The notes beneath the pieces are model-generated. The model saw nothing but the letters and a program-made list of their open reading frames with translations, was not told where the DNA came from and did no database searches. From SOKG01 sp964502665 (GTDB lineage Bacteria; Chloroflexota; Dehalococcoidia; SZUA-161): a DNA stretch of 20,120 bases. The position numbers and the translations under genes were made by a program. Below, piece by piece: positions 1 through 7,065 of the stretch. Numbering within the stretch: position 1 is the stretch's first letter; each line of letters starts with the position of its first letter. The stretch is taken from contig CAZCXP010000030.1 of the NCBI GenBank assembly GCA_964502665.1, forward strand, positions 1 through 20,120, written 5' to 3'.

Positions 1-209
1 GCGTCTACTTTCTTCTTCCAAAACCCAACGTACGCGTCGTATTGCTCGCCTTTCTGGAAAAGCAGCCCCATATTGTAAACAACGACGCATATCGATGCAC
101 CCAGCGTCTTCGCGATTTCTAGGTCTTTTGCCTTCAATCCCCTAATCGCCTCTTCTGCCGCTTTTAGTCGCTTCTGGAGCGCCCGAATTTCCTCTCCGCT
201 ATCAGCCAT
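1..209 (-). CDS. Partial small unknown protein, last gene of the ilv operon (3' end outside window)
   Basis: An open frame starts with ATG at 209 and runs without a stop off the left edge (at least 69 residues). Its start lies only 4 bp past the ilvC stop codon, and a strong Shine-Dalgarno sequence (GGGGAGGTGAT) sits inside the last codons of ilvC, so translational coupling is likely. The N-terminus (begins MADSGEEIRALQKRL) is charged and predicted helical, resembling a short coiled coil to about residue 30. A more hydrophobic stretch with ICVVVYNMG follows, then an aromatic and basic segment (YVGFWKKK). I do not recognise the family. Its position suggests co-expression with branched-chain amino acid synthesis, but nothing in the sequence shows a catalytic role. 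Confidence 0.65.
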   Translation of the reverse strand, partial: MADSGEEIRALQKRLKAAEEAIRGLKAKDLEIAKTLGASICVVVYNMGLLFQKGEQYDAYVGFWKKKVD

Positions 210-213
210 AATA

Positions 214-1197
214 TCACCTCCCCTTGAGCCAGGGCATCATATCCCTTAGCTTCTTGCCGACGACCTCGATCTGGTGGCTTTGCTCCATTTCCCTCAGCCT
301 GTAGAAAGAGGGACGCCCCGCCTGATTCTCCAGGATCCAGCGGGTGGCGAAGCTGCCATCCTGAATCTCGGCCAATATCTCCCTCATCTCTTCCTTGGTA
401 TAATCGTCGATAACCCGGGGGCCGGAGACATAGCCCCCATACTCGGCAGTATCGCTCACCGAGTAATTCATGTAGCTCAACCCTCCCTGGTAGAAAAGGT
501 CGACGATGAGCTTCAGCTCATGCATGCACTCGAAGTAGGCGACCTCCGGCTGATAGCCAGCCTCGACCAGGGTCTCGAAGGCAGCCTTCACCAGACAGGA
601 CACGCCCCCGCAGAGCACGGTCTGCTCGCCGAAGAGATCGGTCTCCGTCTCCTCAGCAAAGGTGGTGTCCAGAACCCCCGCTCTGGTGCAGCCGATCCCC
701 TTGGCGTAGGCCAAAGCGATCTTCTTGGCCTTGCCCGAGGCATCTTGATGGACAGCGACAAGGGCTGGGGGGCCCGAGCCCTCGGTGTAGGTCTGGCGCA
801 GCATGTGGCCAGGGCACTTGGGCGCTACCATGGTAACATCCACGTCGGGGGGAGGGACAACCTGATTATAGTGGATGTTGAAGCCATGAGCGAACATCAG
901 CATCTTCCCCTTGGTCATCCCCTTCTCCATCTGGCGATAGACCACAGGGTGCAGGTTGTCAGGCACAAGCAATGTCATGAGGTCCGCCTCTTTCGCTGTT
1001 TCCTCGGCGGTTGCGACCTTGAACCCTGCCTTCTTCGCCTCCTTCCAGGCACTGCTTCCCTTGGCCTCAGCCACAATAACGCTGCACCCGCTGTCCCTGA
1101 GATTCAAGGCATGAGCATGACCCTGGCTGCCATAGCCAACTATACCAATGGTCTTGCCTGAAAGTAAACCCAGATCGGCGTCCTTATCATAGTACAT
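214..1197 (-). CDS. ilvC: Ketol-acid reductoisomerase (class I)
   Basis: Isomerises and reduces 2-acetolactate or 2-aceto-2-hydroxybutyrate to the dihydroxy acid with NAD(P)H and Mg2+, the second step of Val/Ile synthesis in the cytoplasm. The 327 residues match class I length. The Rossmann motif GYGSQGHAHALNLRDSG is at about 21-37, the catalytic APK segment at 125-127, the metal ligands D187 and E191 in TETDLFGEQ, E223/E227 in YFECMHE, and the substrate serine near 248 in YSVSDTAEYG. GGGGTGA precedes the ATG. Two oddities are visible: the usual small residue after APK (G or S) is Cys128, and the cofactor loop reads AEAKGSSAW, where class I enzymes usually have something like GLRxGSxSW, so the phosphate-contacting Arg and second Ser appear to be Ala45 and Ala50. 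The gene follows ilvN after 77 bp. Confidence 0.97.
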   Translation of the reverse strand: MYYDKDADLGLLSGKTIGIVGYGSQGHAHALNLRDSGCSVIVAEAKGSSAWKEAKKAGFKVATAEETAKEADLMTLLVPDNLHPVVYRQMEKGMTKGKMLMFAHGFNIHYNQVVPPPDVDVTMVAPKCPGHMLRQTYTEGSGPPALVAVHQDASGKAKKIALAYAKGIGCTRAGVLDTTFAEETETDLFGEQTVLCGGVSCLVKAAFETLVEAGYQPEVAYFECMHELKLIVDLFYQGGLSYMNYSVSDTAEYGGYVSGPRVIDDYTKEEMREILAEIQDGSFATRWILENQAGRPSFYRLREMEQSHQIEVVGKKLRDMMPWLKGR

Positions 1198-1247
1198 TTG
1201 TCACCCCGTCTTTTCAATTTGTCTCGTTGGTCAGCTTCAACCCTTCA

Positions 1248-1269
1248 AGAGCAGACGCTCATCTGCTCT
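1248..1269 (-). other. Intercistronic hairpin between ilvN and ilvC
   Basis: A perfect 8-bp inverted repeat, AGAGCAGA with TCTGCTCT and a 6-nt loop, lies in the 77-bp ilvN-ilvC spacer. No U-run follows on the minus strand, so it is not an intrinsic terminator. It may protect or process the polycistronic mRNA; that role is inference. Confidence 0.45.
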
Positions 1270-1274
1270 CGGAG

Positions 1275-1766
1275 CTAGCCGACCCCACCCCCTCCTCGCG
1301 GCAGGGCAATCCTGCCGGTACGCGCCAGTTCCTTGATACCGAACTTTCTGAGGAGACTGTACAGGGAATCGATCTTCTCCTCATCACCCGTGACCTCTAC
1401 GACCAGGGAATCAGCGGAAACATCGACGATGTTTGCTCGAAAGATATCAACAATCTGTATGATCTCACTACGCATGGCGGAGGTGGCATGTACCTTGATC
1501 AGCGCCAACTCCCGGGCAATGATACGCCCCTGGGTGATGTCGGCCACCTTGACCACCTCGATCACCTTCTCTAGCTGCTTTCTCACCTGCTCCACAGCGG
1601 TCGTGGCTCCATCGACCACTATGGTCATCCGGGAGAGCCCAGGCAGCTCGGAATGCCCCACGGCGATGCTCTCGATATTGAAGCCGCGCCTGCGGATAAG
1701 GCTTGCCACGCGATTCAATACGCCCGGCTTATCTTCAACCAGGGCTACCAATGTATGCTTTGTCAT
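1275..1766 (-). CDS. ilvN: Acetolactate synthase small (regulatory) subunit
   Basis: Regulatory partner of IlvB. The N-terminal ACT domain (about residues 3-75, starting KHTLVALVEDKPGVLNRVAS) normally binds the feedback inhibitor valine; the C-terminal ALS small-subunit domain occupies about 80-155. The protein is 163 residues from the chosen ATG at 1766, a normal length. That ATG places the family's usual N-terminus directly at the ACT domain and has GGAAGG nine bases upstream. A GTG at 1808, overlapping the ilvB stop as GTGA, would add 14 atypical residues and has no good ribosome binding site, so I prefer 1766 but cannot exclude coupling from the GTG. The C-terminal tail is unusually glycine-rich (ALPRGGGGVG). 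Confidence 0.95.
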   Translation of the reverse strand: MTKHTLVALVEDKPGVLNRVASLIRRRGFNIESIAVGHSELPGLSRMTIVVDGATTAVEQVRKQLEKVIEVVKVADITQGRIIARELALIKVHATSAMRSEIIQIVDIFRANIVDVSADSLVVEVTGDEEKIDSLYSLLRKFGIKELARTGRIALPRGGGGVG

Positions 1767-1804
1767 TTCACGCTGCCTTCCGTAGGTAAGTTGACCAAAG
1801 GATG

Positions 1805-3523
1805 TCACAGGTTGCTCGTTTCCCGCGGTTTCACCTGGATCTTGACCTTTTTCCTTGGATCCTCCAGTATCTCTGCCAGAGTAGACCCTGGCGCCACCAT
1901 GGGGTAGACATTCTCCTCTGGCTCAACCACGAAATCGATGAGAAACGGCCCCGGGTGCTTCATCGCCTTCTTGATAGCGGGCACCACCTGCGAGTTCTCG
2001 GTTACCCTTATGCCCGGCAGCCCATAGGCCTCAGCCACTCTAACGAAGTCAGGGCCACTTAGAGGGGTAGCTACGTAGCGGCGTTCGTAGAACAAGGCCT
2101 GCCATTGTCTCACCATGCCCAGGTAACCGTTATTGAGAATAGCGATCTTGACCGCAATGTTGTCCTGAACCGCCGTAGCCAGCTCTTGAATGGTCATCTG
2201 AAAGCCACCGTCCCCAGCAATAGCCCACACTGTCTCCTCTGGGCGCCCTACCTTAGCGCCTATCGCCGCTGGCAATTCGAATCCCATAGTCCCTAAGCCT
2301 CCAGAGGAGATCAGAGTATTGGGCTTCTGGTAGCAGAAGTGCTGTGCTGCCCACATCTGGTTCTGGCCCACGCCGGTAACGATGGTTGCATCCCCTTTGG
2401 TGACTTCACTGATCTTGCTCACCACGTATTGCGGCAGGATGTTGTCAGATTCGTGAATGCTGTGCAACGGGTGCTCCCGGCGCCACTCGTCAACCTGTTT
2501 TACCCAATCAACGTGCGTCTGGGCATCCACTTGCTTGTTCAACGCACGTAACACTGTCTTCACGTCGCCGACGATGGGCAGAGTCACCCGCACGTTCTTT
2601 CCTATCTCCGCAGGATCGACATCGATGTGGATGACCTGGGCGTGGGGCGCAAAGCCGCTCACCCTGCCCGTTGCCCGGTCATCAAACCTCATCCCGATAG
2701 CGATGATCAGATCGGTAGCGTCCACCGCCAGATTGGCACAGGCTGTGCCGTGCATGCCCAGCATGCCCAGGCTGAGCGTATGGTCCTCGGGGAAGCAACT
2801 TATTCCCAGTAGGGTGGTGATCACCGGAATTTGCGCCTTCTCCGCCAGCTCCTTAAGCTCATCATATGCACCCGAGATGATAACTCCTCTTCCGGCAAGG
2901 ATAACAGGTCGCTCGGATTCACTGATTAGCTTCGCTGCCTTCTTGATTTGGGCTGCATGCCCATGAACAGTCGGCTTATAGCCACGAAGCTCAACCTTTT
3001 CCGGGTAATTAAAGACTGCTTCCTCGATGAATACATCGCGTGGGATGTCGAGGAGTACCGGCCCCGGCCGCCCGGTTCTGGCGATGTGGAAAGCCTCCTT
3101 TATCGTAGTAGCTAGGTCATCTGCTTTGAGGACAAGGTAGTTATGTTTGGTGATGGGCACAGTTATCCCGGTAATGTCGATCTCCTGGAAAGCATCTTTC
3201 CCGATAAACGGTCTCGCTACCTGCCCCGTTATGGCAACGACTGGAGAGGAATCGAGGTGGGCATTGGCGATTCCAGTCACCAGGTTGCAGGCGCCGGGGC
3301 CGGAAGTGGCCAGGCAGACCCCCACCTTGCCAGTAGCTCTGGCATAGCCATCCGCGGCGTGAGCGGCACCCTGCTCGTGACGAACCAGGATATGCCGTAG
3401 CTGCGGGTATTGAGGCAAGACATCATACAGGGGAAGCAAAGCGCCCCCGGGGAAGCCAAAGATGACCTCCACCCCTTCCTTTACCAGGCTTTCACATAGT
3501 ATTTGGGCACCACTTAGTTTCAT
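1805..3523 (-). CDS. ilvB: Acetolactate synthase large (catalytic) subunit
   Basis: Thiamine diphosphate enzyme that condenses two pyruvates, or pyruvate with 2-ketobutyrate, in the first committed step of branched-chain amino acid synthesis. The 572 residues show the three-domain ThDP fold: an N-terminal Pyr domain with GFPGGALLPLYD and the catalytic glutamate E50 (RHEQGAAHAADGYAR), the FAD-linked middle domain, and a C-terminal PP domain carrying GDGGFQMTIQELATA and the NNGYLGMVRQWQ metal-diphosphate motif. KDAFQEIDI near 109-117 is the usual ALS substrate/FAD segment. The ATG has AGGAG seven bases upstream and begins 9 bp after the ilvD stop. The 3' end abuts ilvN, which fits co-translation of the holoenzyme subunits. 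Confidence 0.97.
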   Translation of the reverse strand: MKLSGAQILCESLVKEGVEVIFGFPGGALLPLYDVLPQYPQLRHILVRHEQGAAHAADGYARATGKVGVCLATSGPGACNLVTGIANAHLDSSPVVAITGQVARPFIGKDAFQEIDITGITVPITKHNYLVLKADDLATTIKEAFHIARTGRPGPVLLDIPRDVFIEEAVFNYPEKVELRGYKPTVHGHAAQIKKAAKLISESERPVILAGRGVIISGAYDELKELAEKAQIPVITTLLGISCFPEDHTLSLGMLGMHGTACANLAVDATDLIIAIGMRFDDRATGRVSGFAPHAQVIHIDVDPAEIGKNVRVTLPIVGDVKTVLRALNKQVDAQTHVDWVKQVDEWRREHPLHSIHESDNILPQYVVSKISEVTKGDATIVTGVGQNQMWAAQHFCYQKPNTLISSGGLGTMGFELPAAIGAKVGRPEETVWAIAGDGGFQMTIQELATAVQDNIAVKIAILNNGYLGMVRQWQALFYERRYVATPLSGPDFVRVAEAYGLPGIRVTENSQVVPAIKKAMKHPGPFLIDFVVEPEENVYPMVAPGSTLAEILEDPRKKVKIQVKPRETSNL

Positions 3524-3532
3524 TCCGGGCTC

Positions 3533-5188
3533 CTATCCGAACACCGCGCCGCTTGCCGCCGATGTCACCTTCTCTATATAGCGTTTGAGATACCCCGTCT
3601 TTATCTTGGGCTCGAACTCAGGCAGTTGCGAGAGCCGCCGGGCGATCTCGTCGTCGCTGAGCTCCACATCAATCCTGTTGTTGGTGATATCAATCTTTAT
3701 CTGATCCCCTTCCCTCAAAGCGGCAATAGGCCCCTTCTCCGCTGCCTCTGGGGAGACATGCCCGATGGCAGCACCCCTGGTGGCCCCAGAGAAGCGACCA
3801 TCGGTAACTAAAGCCACCTCCCTGTCCAGCCCCATACCGGCTATTAGCGAGGTCGGGGTGAGCATCTCAGGCATGCCCGGACCACCCTTGGGCCCCTCAT
3901 AGCGAATGACCACCACGTCTCCCGACTTGACCGAACCCTTCATAATCTCACCGGTGGCTTCGTCCTCCGAGTTGAAGACCCGCGCCGGCCCTTTATGAAC
4001 CATCATCTCAGGGATCACCGCAGCGCTCTTGACCACAGCCCCTCGGGGCGCCAGATTGCCGAAGAGGATGCTCAGCCCGCCTCTGGCCGAGTGAGGACTC
4101 GATATAGGCCGGATAACATCTCTGTCCTTTACCCGGGAGCGGGCGATATTCTGGCCGAGAGACTTGCCTGTGACCGTCTTCACCTCCAGATTCAACTGGT
4201 CGCGGATCTCATACATCACCGCAGCTATCCCCCCAGCAAGGTCGAGGTCCTCCAAATGATAGTCCCCTGAGGGTCTCAGCTTTGAGAGATGGGGAGTGCG
4301 CTGGCTTATCTCGTTTATAGTCTCAAGCGGGAAGTCAACGCCCGCCTCGTGAGCCAGCGCCATAAGGTGCAGCACGGAGTTGGTGCTGCCGCCTAAAGCC
4401 ATGTCCACGGCAAAGGCGTTGCAGATCGCATCCCTGGTGACGATGTCGCGGGGGCGGATATCCGCCTTCAGCAGTTCCATCACCTTCCTTCCTGCCTCCT
4501 TGGCCAGATGTATCCTGCGGGCATCGACAGCGGGAATAGTGCCGTTGCCCGAGAGCGCCATCCCCAGAGCCTCGCTCAGACAGTTCATGGTGTTAGCAGT
4601 GAACATCCCGGAGCAACTGCCACAGCCGGGGCAGGCCACCACCTCGAGCTCCTCAAGCTCCGACTGGCTCATCTCTCCTTTCGCTACCTTGCCCACAGCC
4701 TCGAAAACATCGTTGATATCCACACGTCTGTCGTTGGCCATGCGCCCCGCCAGCATCGGTCCCCCGCTGACAAAGATGGACGGTATGTTCAGCCTCGCCG
4801 CAGCCATCAGCATCCCGGGGATGATCTTGTCACAGTTAGGGATAAACACCAGGGCATCAAAAGCATGGGCCTGGACTACTATCTCTACGGAATCCGCGAT
4901 TAGCTCACGGCTGGGAAGGCTATACCTCATGCCGAGATGGCCCATGGCAATGCCATCGCAGACGCCGATGGTCTCGAACTCCAGCGGCGTGCCGCCGGCG
5001 CTGTAGACCCCGGCCTTCACCGCTCCGGCCACCTCCCTAAGGTGAAAATGACCAGGGATAATCTCATTGAAGCTGTTGACGATGCCAACGATGGGTTGTT
5101 CGATCTCCTTCGAGGTCAAACCCAGGGCACGCATCAGCGACCTATGAGGTGCACGCTCAATGCCCTTTTTGGTAACATCGCTTCTCAT
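3533..5188 (-). CDS. ilvD: Dihydroxy-acid dehydratase
   Basis: Iron-sulfur dehydratase that converts 2,3-dihydroxyisovalerate or dihydroxymethylvalerate to the 2-keto acids. The 551 residues match the IlvD/Edd family. Visible motifs are NSFNEIIPGHFHL (about 38-50), GVCDGIAMGH (75-84), NCDKIIPGM with C119, and ACPGCGSCSGMFTANT with C186, C189 and C192. The early motif reads PGH rather than PCN, so the first cysteine of the [2Fe-2S] subgroup is absent, which points to the oxygen-sensitive, E. coli-like type; this is inference from family knowledge. The ATG at 5188 has AGGA nine bases upstream. It is first in the operon, unlike many ilv operons where it is last. Confidence 0.96.
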   Translation of the reverse strand: MRSDVTKKGIERAPHRSLMRALGLTSKEIEQPIVGIVNSFNEIIPGHFHLREVAGAVKAGVYSAGGTPLEFETIGVCDGIAMGHLGMRYSLPSRELIADSVEIVVQAHAFDALVFIPNCDKIIPGMLMAAARLNIPSIFVSGGPMLAGRMANDRRVDINDVFEAVGKVAKGEMSQSELEELEVVACPGCGSCSGMFTANTMNCLSEALGMALSGNGTIPAVDARRIHLAKEAGRKVMELLKADIRPRDIVTRDAICNAFAVDMALGGSTNSVLHLMALAHEAGVDFPLETINEISQRTPHLSKLRPSGDYHLEDLDLAGGIAAVMYEIRDQLNLEVKTVTGKSLGQNIARSRVKDRDVIRPISSPHSARGGLSILFGNLAPRGAVVKSAAVIPEMMVHKGPARVFNSEDEATGEIMKGSVKSGDVVVIRYEGPKGGPGMPEMLTPTSLIAGMGLDREVALVTDGRFSGATRGAAIGHVSPEAAEKGPIAALREGDQIKIDITNNRIDVELSDDEIARRLSQLPEFEPKIKTGYLKRYIEKVTSAASGAVFG

Positions 5189-5209
5189 ATCATGCTATCC
5201 TGTCAACAA

Positions 5210-5250
5210 AGCTATGGCGAATTTCGATTACGACTGATTAAACCATAGCT
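5210..5250. promoter_or_regulatory. Inverted repeat straddling the ilv promoter -10, possible operator
   Basis: AGCTATGG (5210-5217) and CCATAGCT (5243-5250) form a perfect 8-bp inverted repeat with 33 bp between half-site starts, about three helical turns. On the minus strand one half-site fills the -35/-10 spacer and the other lies in the early leader. The arrangement suits a dimeric repressor; the regulator is unknown. Confidence 0.4.
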
Positions 5251-5265
5251 GAAGTTACGTGTCAA
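5237..5265 (-). promoter_or_regulatory. Sigma-70-type promoter of the ilvDBNC operon
   Basis: Reading the minus strand, TTGACA (5265-5260) is separated by exactly 17 bp from TTTAAT (5242-5237), 6/6 and 5/6 matches to consensus. Transcription would start near 5230, giving a leader of about 42 nt. That is too short for a T-box or a leader-peptide attenuator, so control is more likely at the promoter. Confidence 0.75.
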
Positions 5266-5292
5266 GGGAAATGCCTGCGAGAAAGGACCACT

Positions 5293-5331
5293 AAGGCAAT
5301 TCATGCCAAATCCATCCCTGTGAATTGCCTT
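5293..5331. repeat. 11-bp perfect inverted repeat with 17-nt loop
   Basis: AAGGCAATTCA (5293-5303) pairs with TGAATTGCCTT (5321-5331). It sits at the outer edge of the repeat nest, upstream of the ilv promoter. The loop and 3' arm are weakly similar to sequence at 5880-5910, so this may be a diverged boundary of the same repeat unit. Confidence 0.6.
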
Positions 5332-5346
5332 TGGTGCCAAGGGATT

Positions 5347-5474
5347 GGTGGGTTCCGTTACCACTTCACCCACCCTACTTTTGCGTCATTGGTGCGAGAA
5401 TAGACTCCCGATATGTCCAGCCAAGCACTTCTCACTTGTCATTCCCGCGCAGGCGGGAATCCACATCCACTCCT
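5347..5474. repeat. Intergenic repeat, copy A (broken by the assembly gap)
   Basis: These 128 bp match 5600-5727 with four mismatches by direct comparison. The unit opens with a GGTGGGTTCCGTTACC head and runs into a GTCATTCCCGC/GCGGGAAT hairpin (5438-5460). The copy stops exactly at the N run, which suggests the assembler could not pass the repeat. Apparent open frames here are not coding. Confidence 0.9.
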
Positions 5475-5574
5475 NNNNNNNNNNNNNNNNNNNNNNNNNN
5501 NNNNNNNNNNNNNNNNNNNNNNNNNNNNNNNNNNNNNNNNNNNNNNNNNNNNNNNNNNNNNNNNNNNNNNNNNN
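5475..5574. other. Assembly gap of 100 N
   Basis: Exactly 100 consecutive N, a conventional fixed-size scaffold gap, so the true length is unknown. It lies between two near-identical repeat copies. The spacing between repeat heads is 253 bp across the gap but 330 bp for the next pair, so missing sequence, or further copies, is plausible. Confidence 0.98.
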
Positions 5575-5838
5575 CTTTGTCCCAAGCGCATCCAGGATCG
5601 GTGGGTTCCGTTACCACTTCACCCACCCTGCTTTTGCGTCATTGGTGCGAGAATAGACTCCCGATATACCCGGCCAAGCACTTCTCACTTGTCATTCCCG
5701 CGCAGGCGGGAATCCACATCCACTCCTGTTTGGATTCCTGCTTCCGCAGGAATGACAGAGAAAGTTGTTGCAGGAAAGCACTGGCAATAACAGATGAGAA
5801 CAGGGGGCAATATCATCCTTCTTTTCAGCAGTCAAAGG
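5575..5838. repeat. Intergenic repeat, copy B, with REP-like palindromic core
   Basis: The first 70 bp (5575-5644) equal 5905-5974 with one mismatch. The core at 5691-5756 is a 66-bp element bounded by GTCATT and AATGAC. It contains two perfect hairpins, ATTCCCGC-GCAG-GCGGGAAT and ATTCCTGC-TTCC-GCAGGAAT, the style of widespread REP/RAYT-associated repeats. The unit closes with a 29-bp tail (5810-5838) repeated exactly at 6075-6103. Confidence 0.85.
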
Positions 5839-5843
5839 CAGTG

Positions 5844-5876
5844 GTAGGGTGGGTGTAACGCAGTGAAACCCACCAC
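5844..5876. repeat. Inverted partial copy of the GGTGGGTTCC repeat head
   Basis: TAGGGTGGGTGTAACGCAG followed by GAAACCCACC is, in inverted orientation, a diverged version of the repeat head at 5600 and 5930. Paired with copy C it could form a long imperfect stem. Confidence 0.55.
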
Positions 5877-5904
5877 TCATGCCAAACCATCGCCGTCAAC
5901 CAGC

Positions 5905-6103
5905 CTTTGTCCCAAGCGCATCCAGGATCGGTGGGTTCCGTTACCACTTCACCCACCCTACTTTTGCGTCATTGCGAGGAGCAACAGCGACGAAGCAATC
6001 TCAGCGCTGGTCTAAGGCAGACAATCACGAGATTGCTTCGCTCCGCTCGCAATGACATATGGAGCCCGGGGGTGATATCATCCTTCTTTTCAGCAGTCAA
6101 AGG
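5905..6103. repeat. Intergenic repeat, copy C, with a different palindromic core
   Basis: It has the same head (5905-5974) and the same 29-bp tail (6075-6103) as copy B, but the middle is another family. The core at 5968-6056 begins GTCATTGCGAGGAGC and ends with CTCCGCTCGCAATGAC, an 89-bp imperfect inverted repeat with internal GAAGCAATCTC / GAGATTGCTTC arms. Copies B and C are offset by 330 bp. Confidence 0.85.
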
Positions 6104-6119
6104 TATACAGGAGAATTAA

Positions 6120-6138
6120 GGGAGCCTTAGCGGCTCCC
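6120..6138 (-). terminator. Candidate terminator downstream of sucD
   Basis: GGGAGCC (6120-6126) and GGCTCCC (6132-6138) form a 7-bp GC-rich stem with a 5-nt loop, 38 bp past the sucD stop. On the minus strand it is followed by TTAATTCTCC, a weak T tract, so termination may be only partial. Confidence 0.5.
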
Positions 6139-6176
6139 CTGGAATAGCAACTTCCCTATCTAGCTGGCGTATGCTG

Positions 6177-7055
6177 CTAGCTCCTTGAAGCTAATACCTT
6201 TCGGGCTGTGCTGCCGATCTCAGCCGGGCTCGCCGCTATGGTGGCGCCAGCCTTGCGTAAAGCGGCGATCTTCTCCTGTGCCCTGCCAGAACTACCCATG
6301 ATGATCGCGCCGGCATGCCCCATGCGCCTGCCAGGTGGGGCGGTGCTCCCGGCGACGAAGGCAATCACCGGCTTGGACATCTTCTTGTTAATGAACTGCG
6401 CTGCTCGCTGTTCCTGATCGCCGCCTATCTCGCCGATGAGCACAACTGCCTTTGTCTCGGGGTCTTTCTCGAAAAGCCGTAATACATCGATAAAGCCTGT
6501 GCCAATGATTGGGTCCCCGCCAAGGCCCACGCAGGTGGATTGCCCGATGCCCAGCTCAGTTAGCTGGCTTACCGCCTCATAGGTCAGGGTGCCGCTGCGT
6601 GAGATGACGCCGACATTCCCCTCGAGGAAAATATCGCCGCTCATGATGCCAACCTTGCACTTCCCGGGGGAAATCAACCCAGGGCAGTTGGGACCGATAA
6701 GGCGAATCTTGTTCTGTTTGAGATGCCGGCTGACCATGACCATGTCCAGGGTTGGGATGCCCTCGGTAATGCAGACGATGAGCGATATCCCGGCATCAGC
6801 AGCCTCCAATATGGCATCGGCAGCAAAGGGAGCGGGAACGAAGATAATGGTGGCACTGGCCCCGGTTTCCTCCACCGCCTGGTACACCGTGTTGAACACA
6901 GGTACTCCATCCAGATCGGTTCCCCCCTTACCAGGGGTAACACCAGCAACCACCTTTGTGCCGTACTGTATGCAGCGGCGTGCATGAAAGCTACCCTCGC
7001 CGCCGGTGATTCCCTGCACCAAAAGTCGCGTTTCCTTATCAACTAGGATACTCAA
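6177..7055 (-). CDS. sucD: Succinate-CoA ligase, alpha subunit
   Basis: The alpha subunit binds CoA and carries the phosphohistidine in the reversible reaction succinate + CoA + NTP = succinyl-CoA + NDP + Pi. From the chosen start the protein is 292 residues. The CoA Rossmann segment has LLVQGITGGEGSFH (11-24), then GPNCPG (121-126), SRSGTLTYE (152-160), GGDPIIG and the active-site helix GRRMGHAGAII with H247. I chose TTG at 7055: it yields the standard MSILVDKxTR N-terminus and has GAGG eight bases upstream, overlapping the sucC stop as TGAGG. The longer GTG at 7064 has no spaced ribosome binding site. The two genes are almost certainly translationally coupled. Confidence 0.95.
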   Translation of the reverse strand: MSILVDKETRLLVQGITGGEGSFHARRCIQYGTKVVAGVTPGKGGTDLDGVPVFNTVYQAVEETGASATIIFVPAPFAADAILEAADAGISLIVCITEGIPTLDMVMVSRHLKQNKIRLIGPNCPGLISPGKCKVGIMSGDIFLEGNVGVISRSGTLTYEAVSQLTELGIGQSTCVGLGGDPIIGTGFIDVLRLFEKDPETKAVVLIGEIGGDQEQRAAQFINKKMSKPVIAFVAGSTAPPGRRMGHAGAIIMGSSGRAQEKIAALRKAGATIAASPAEIGSTARKVLASRS

Positions 7056-7065
7056 GACAAACACC

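Noticed and set aside
274..1161. Long open frame on the plus strand opposite ilvC (295 codons)
   Set aside because: Shadow of the GC-rich ilvC codons; no ribosome binding site and no protein family likeness, while the minus strand has a complete KARI.
1767..1808. GTG start of ilvN overlapping the ilvB stop (GTGA)
   Set aside because: It adds 14 residues absent from the family and lacks a good ribosome binding site; the ATG at 1766 gives the standard N-terminus.
5325..5880. Several open frames across the repeat region
   Set aside because: They run through N bases and REP-like palindromes and repeat the same peptide at each copy; typical noncoding repeat translations.
5347..6103. CRISPR array
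   Set aside because: Repeats are long, modular and only three, with no 20-40-bp unit plus spacer pattern and no cas genes.
7056..7064. GTG start for sucD at 7064
   Set aside because: GAG touches the GTG with no spacing, whereas TTG at 7055 has GAGG eight bases away and the canonical MSILVDK start.
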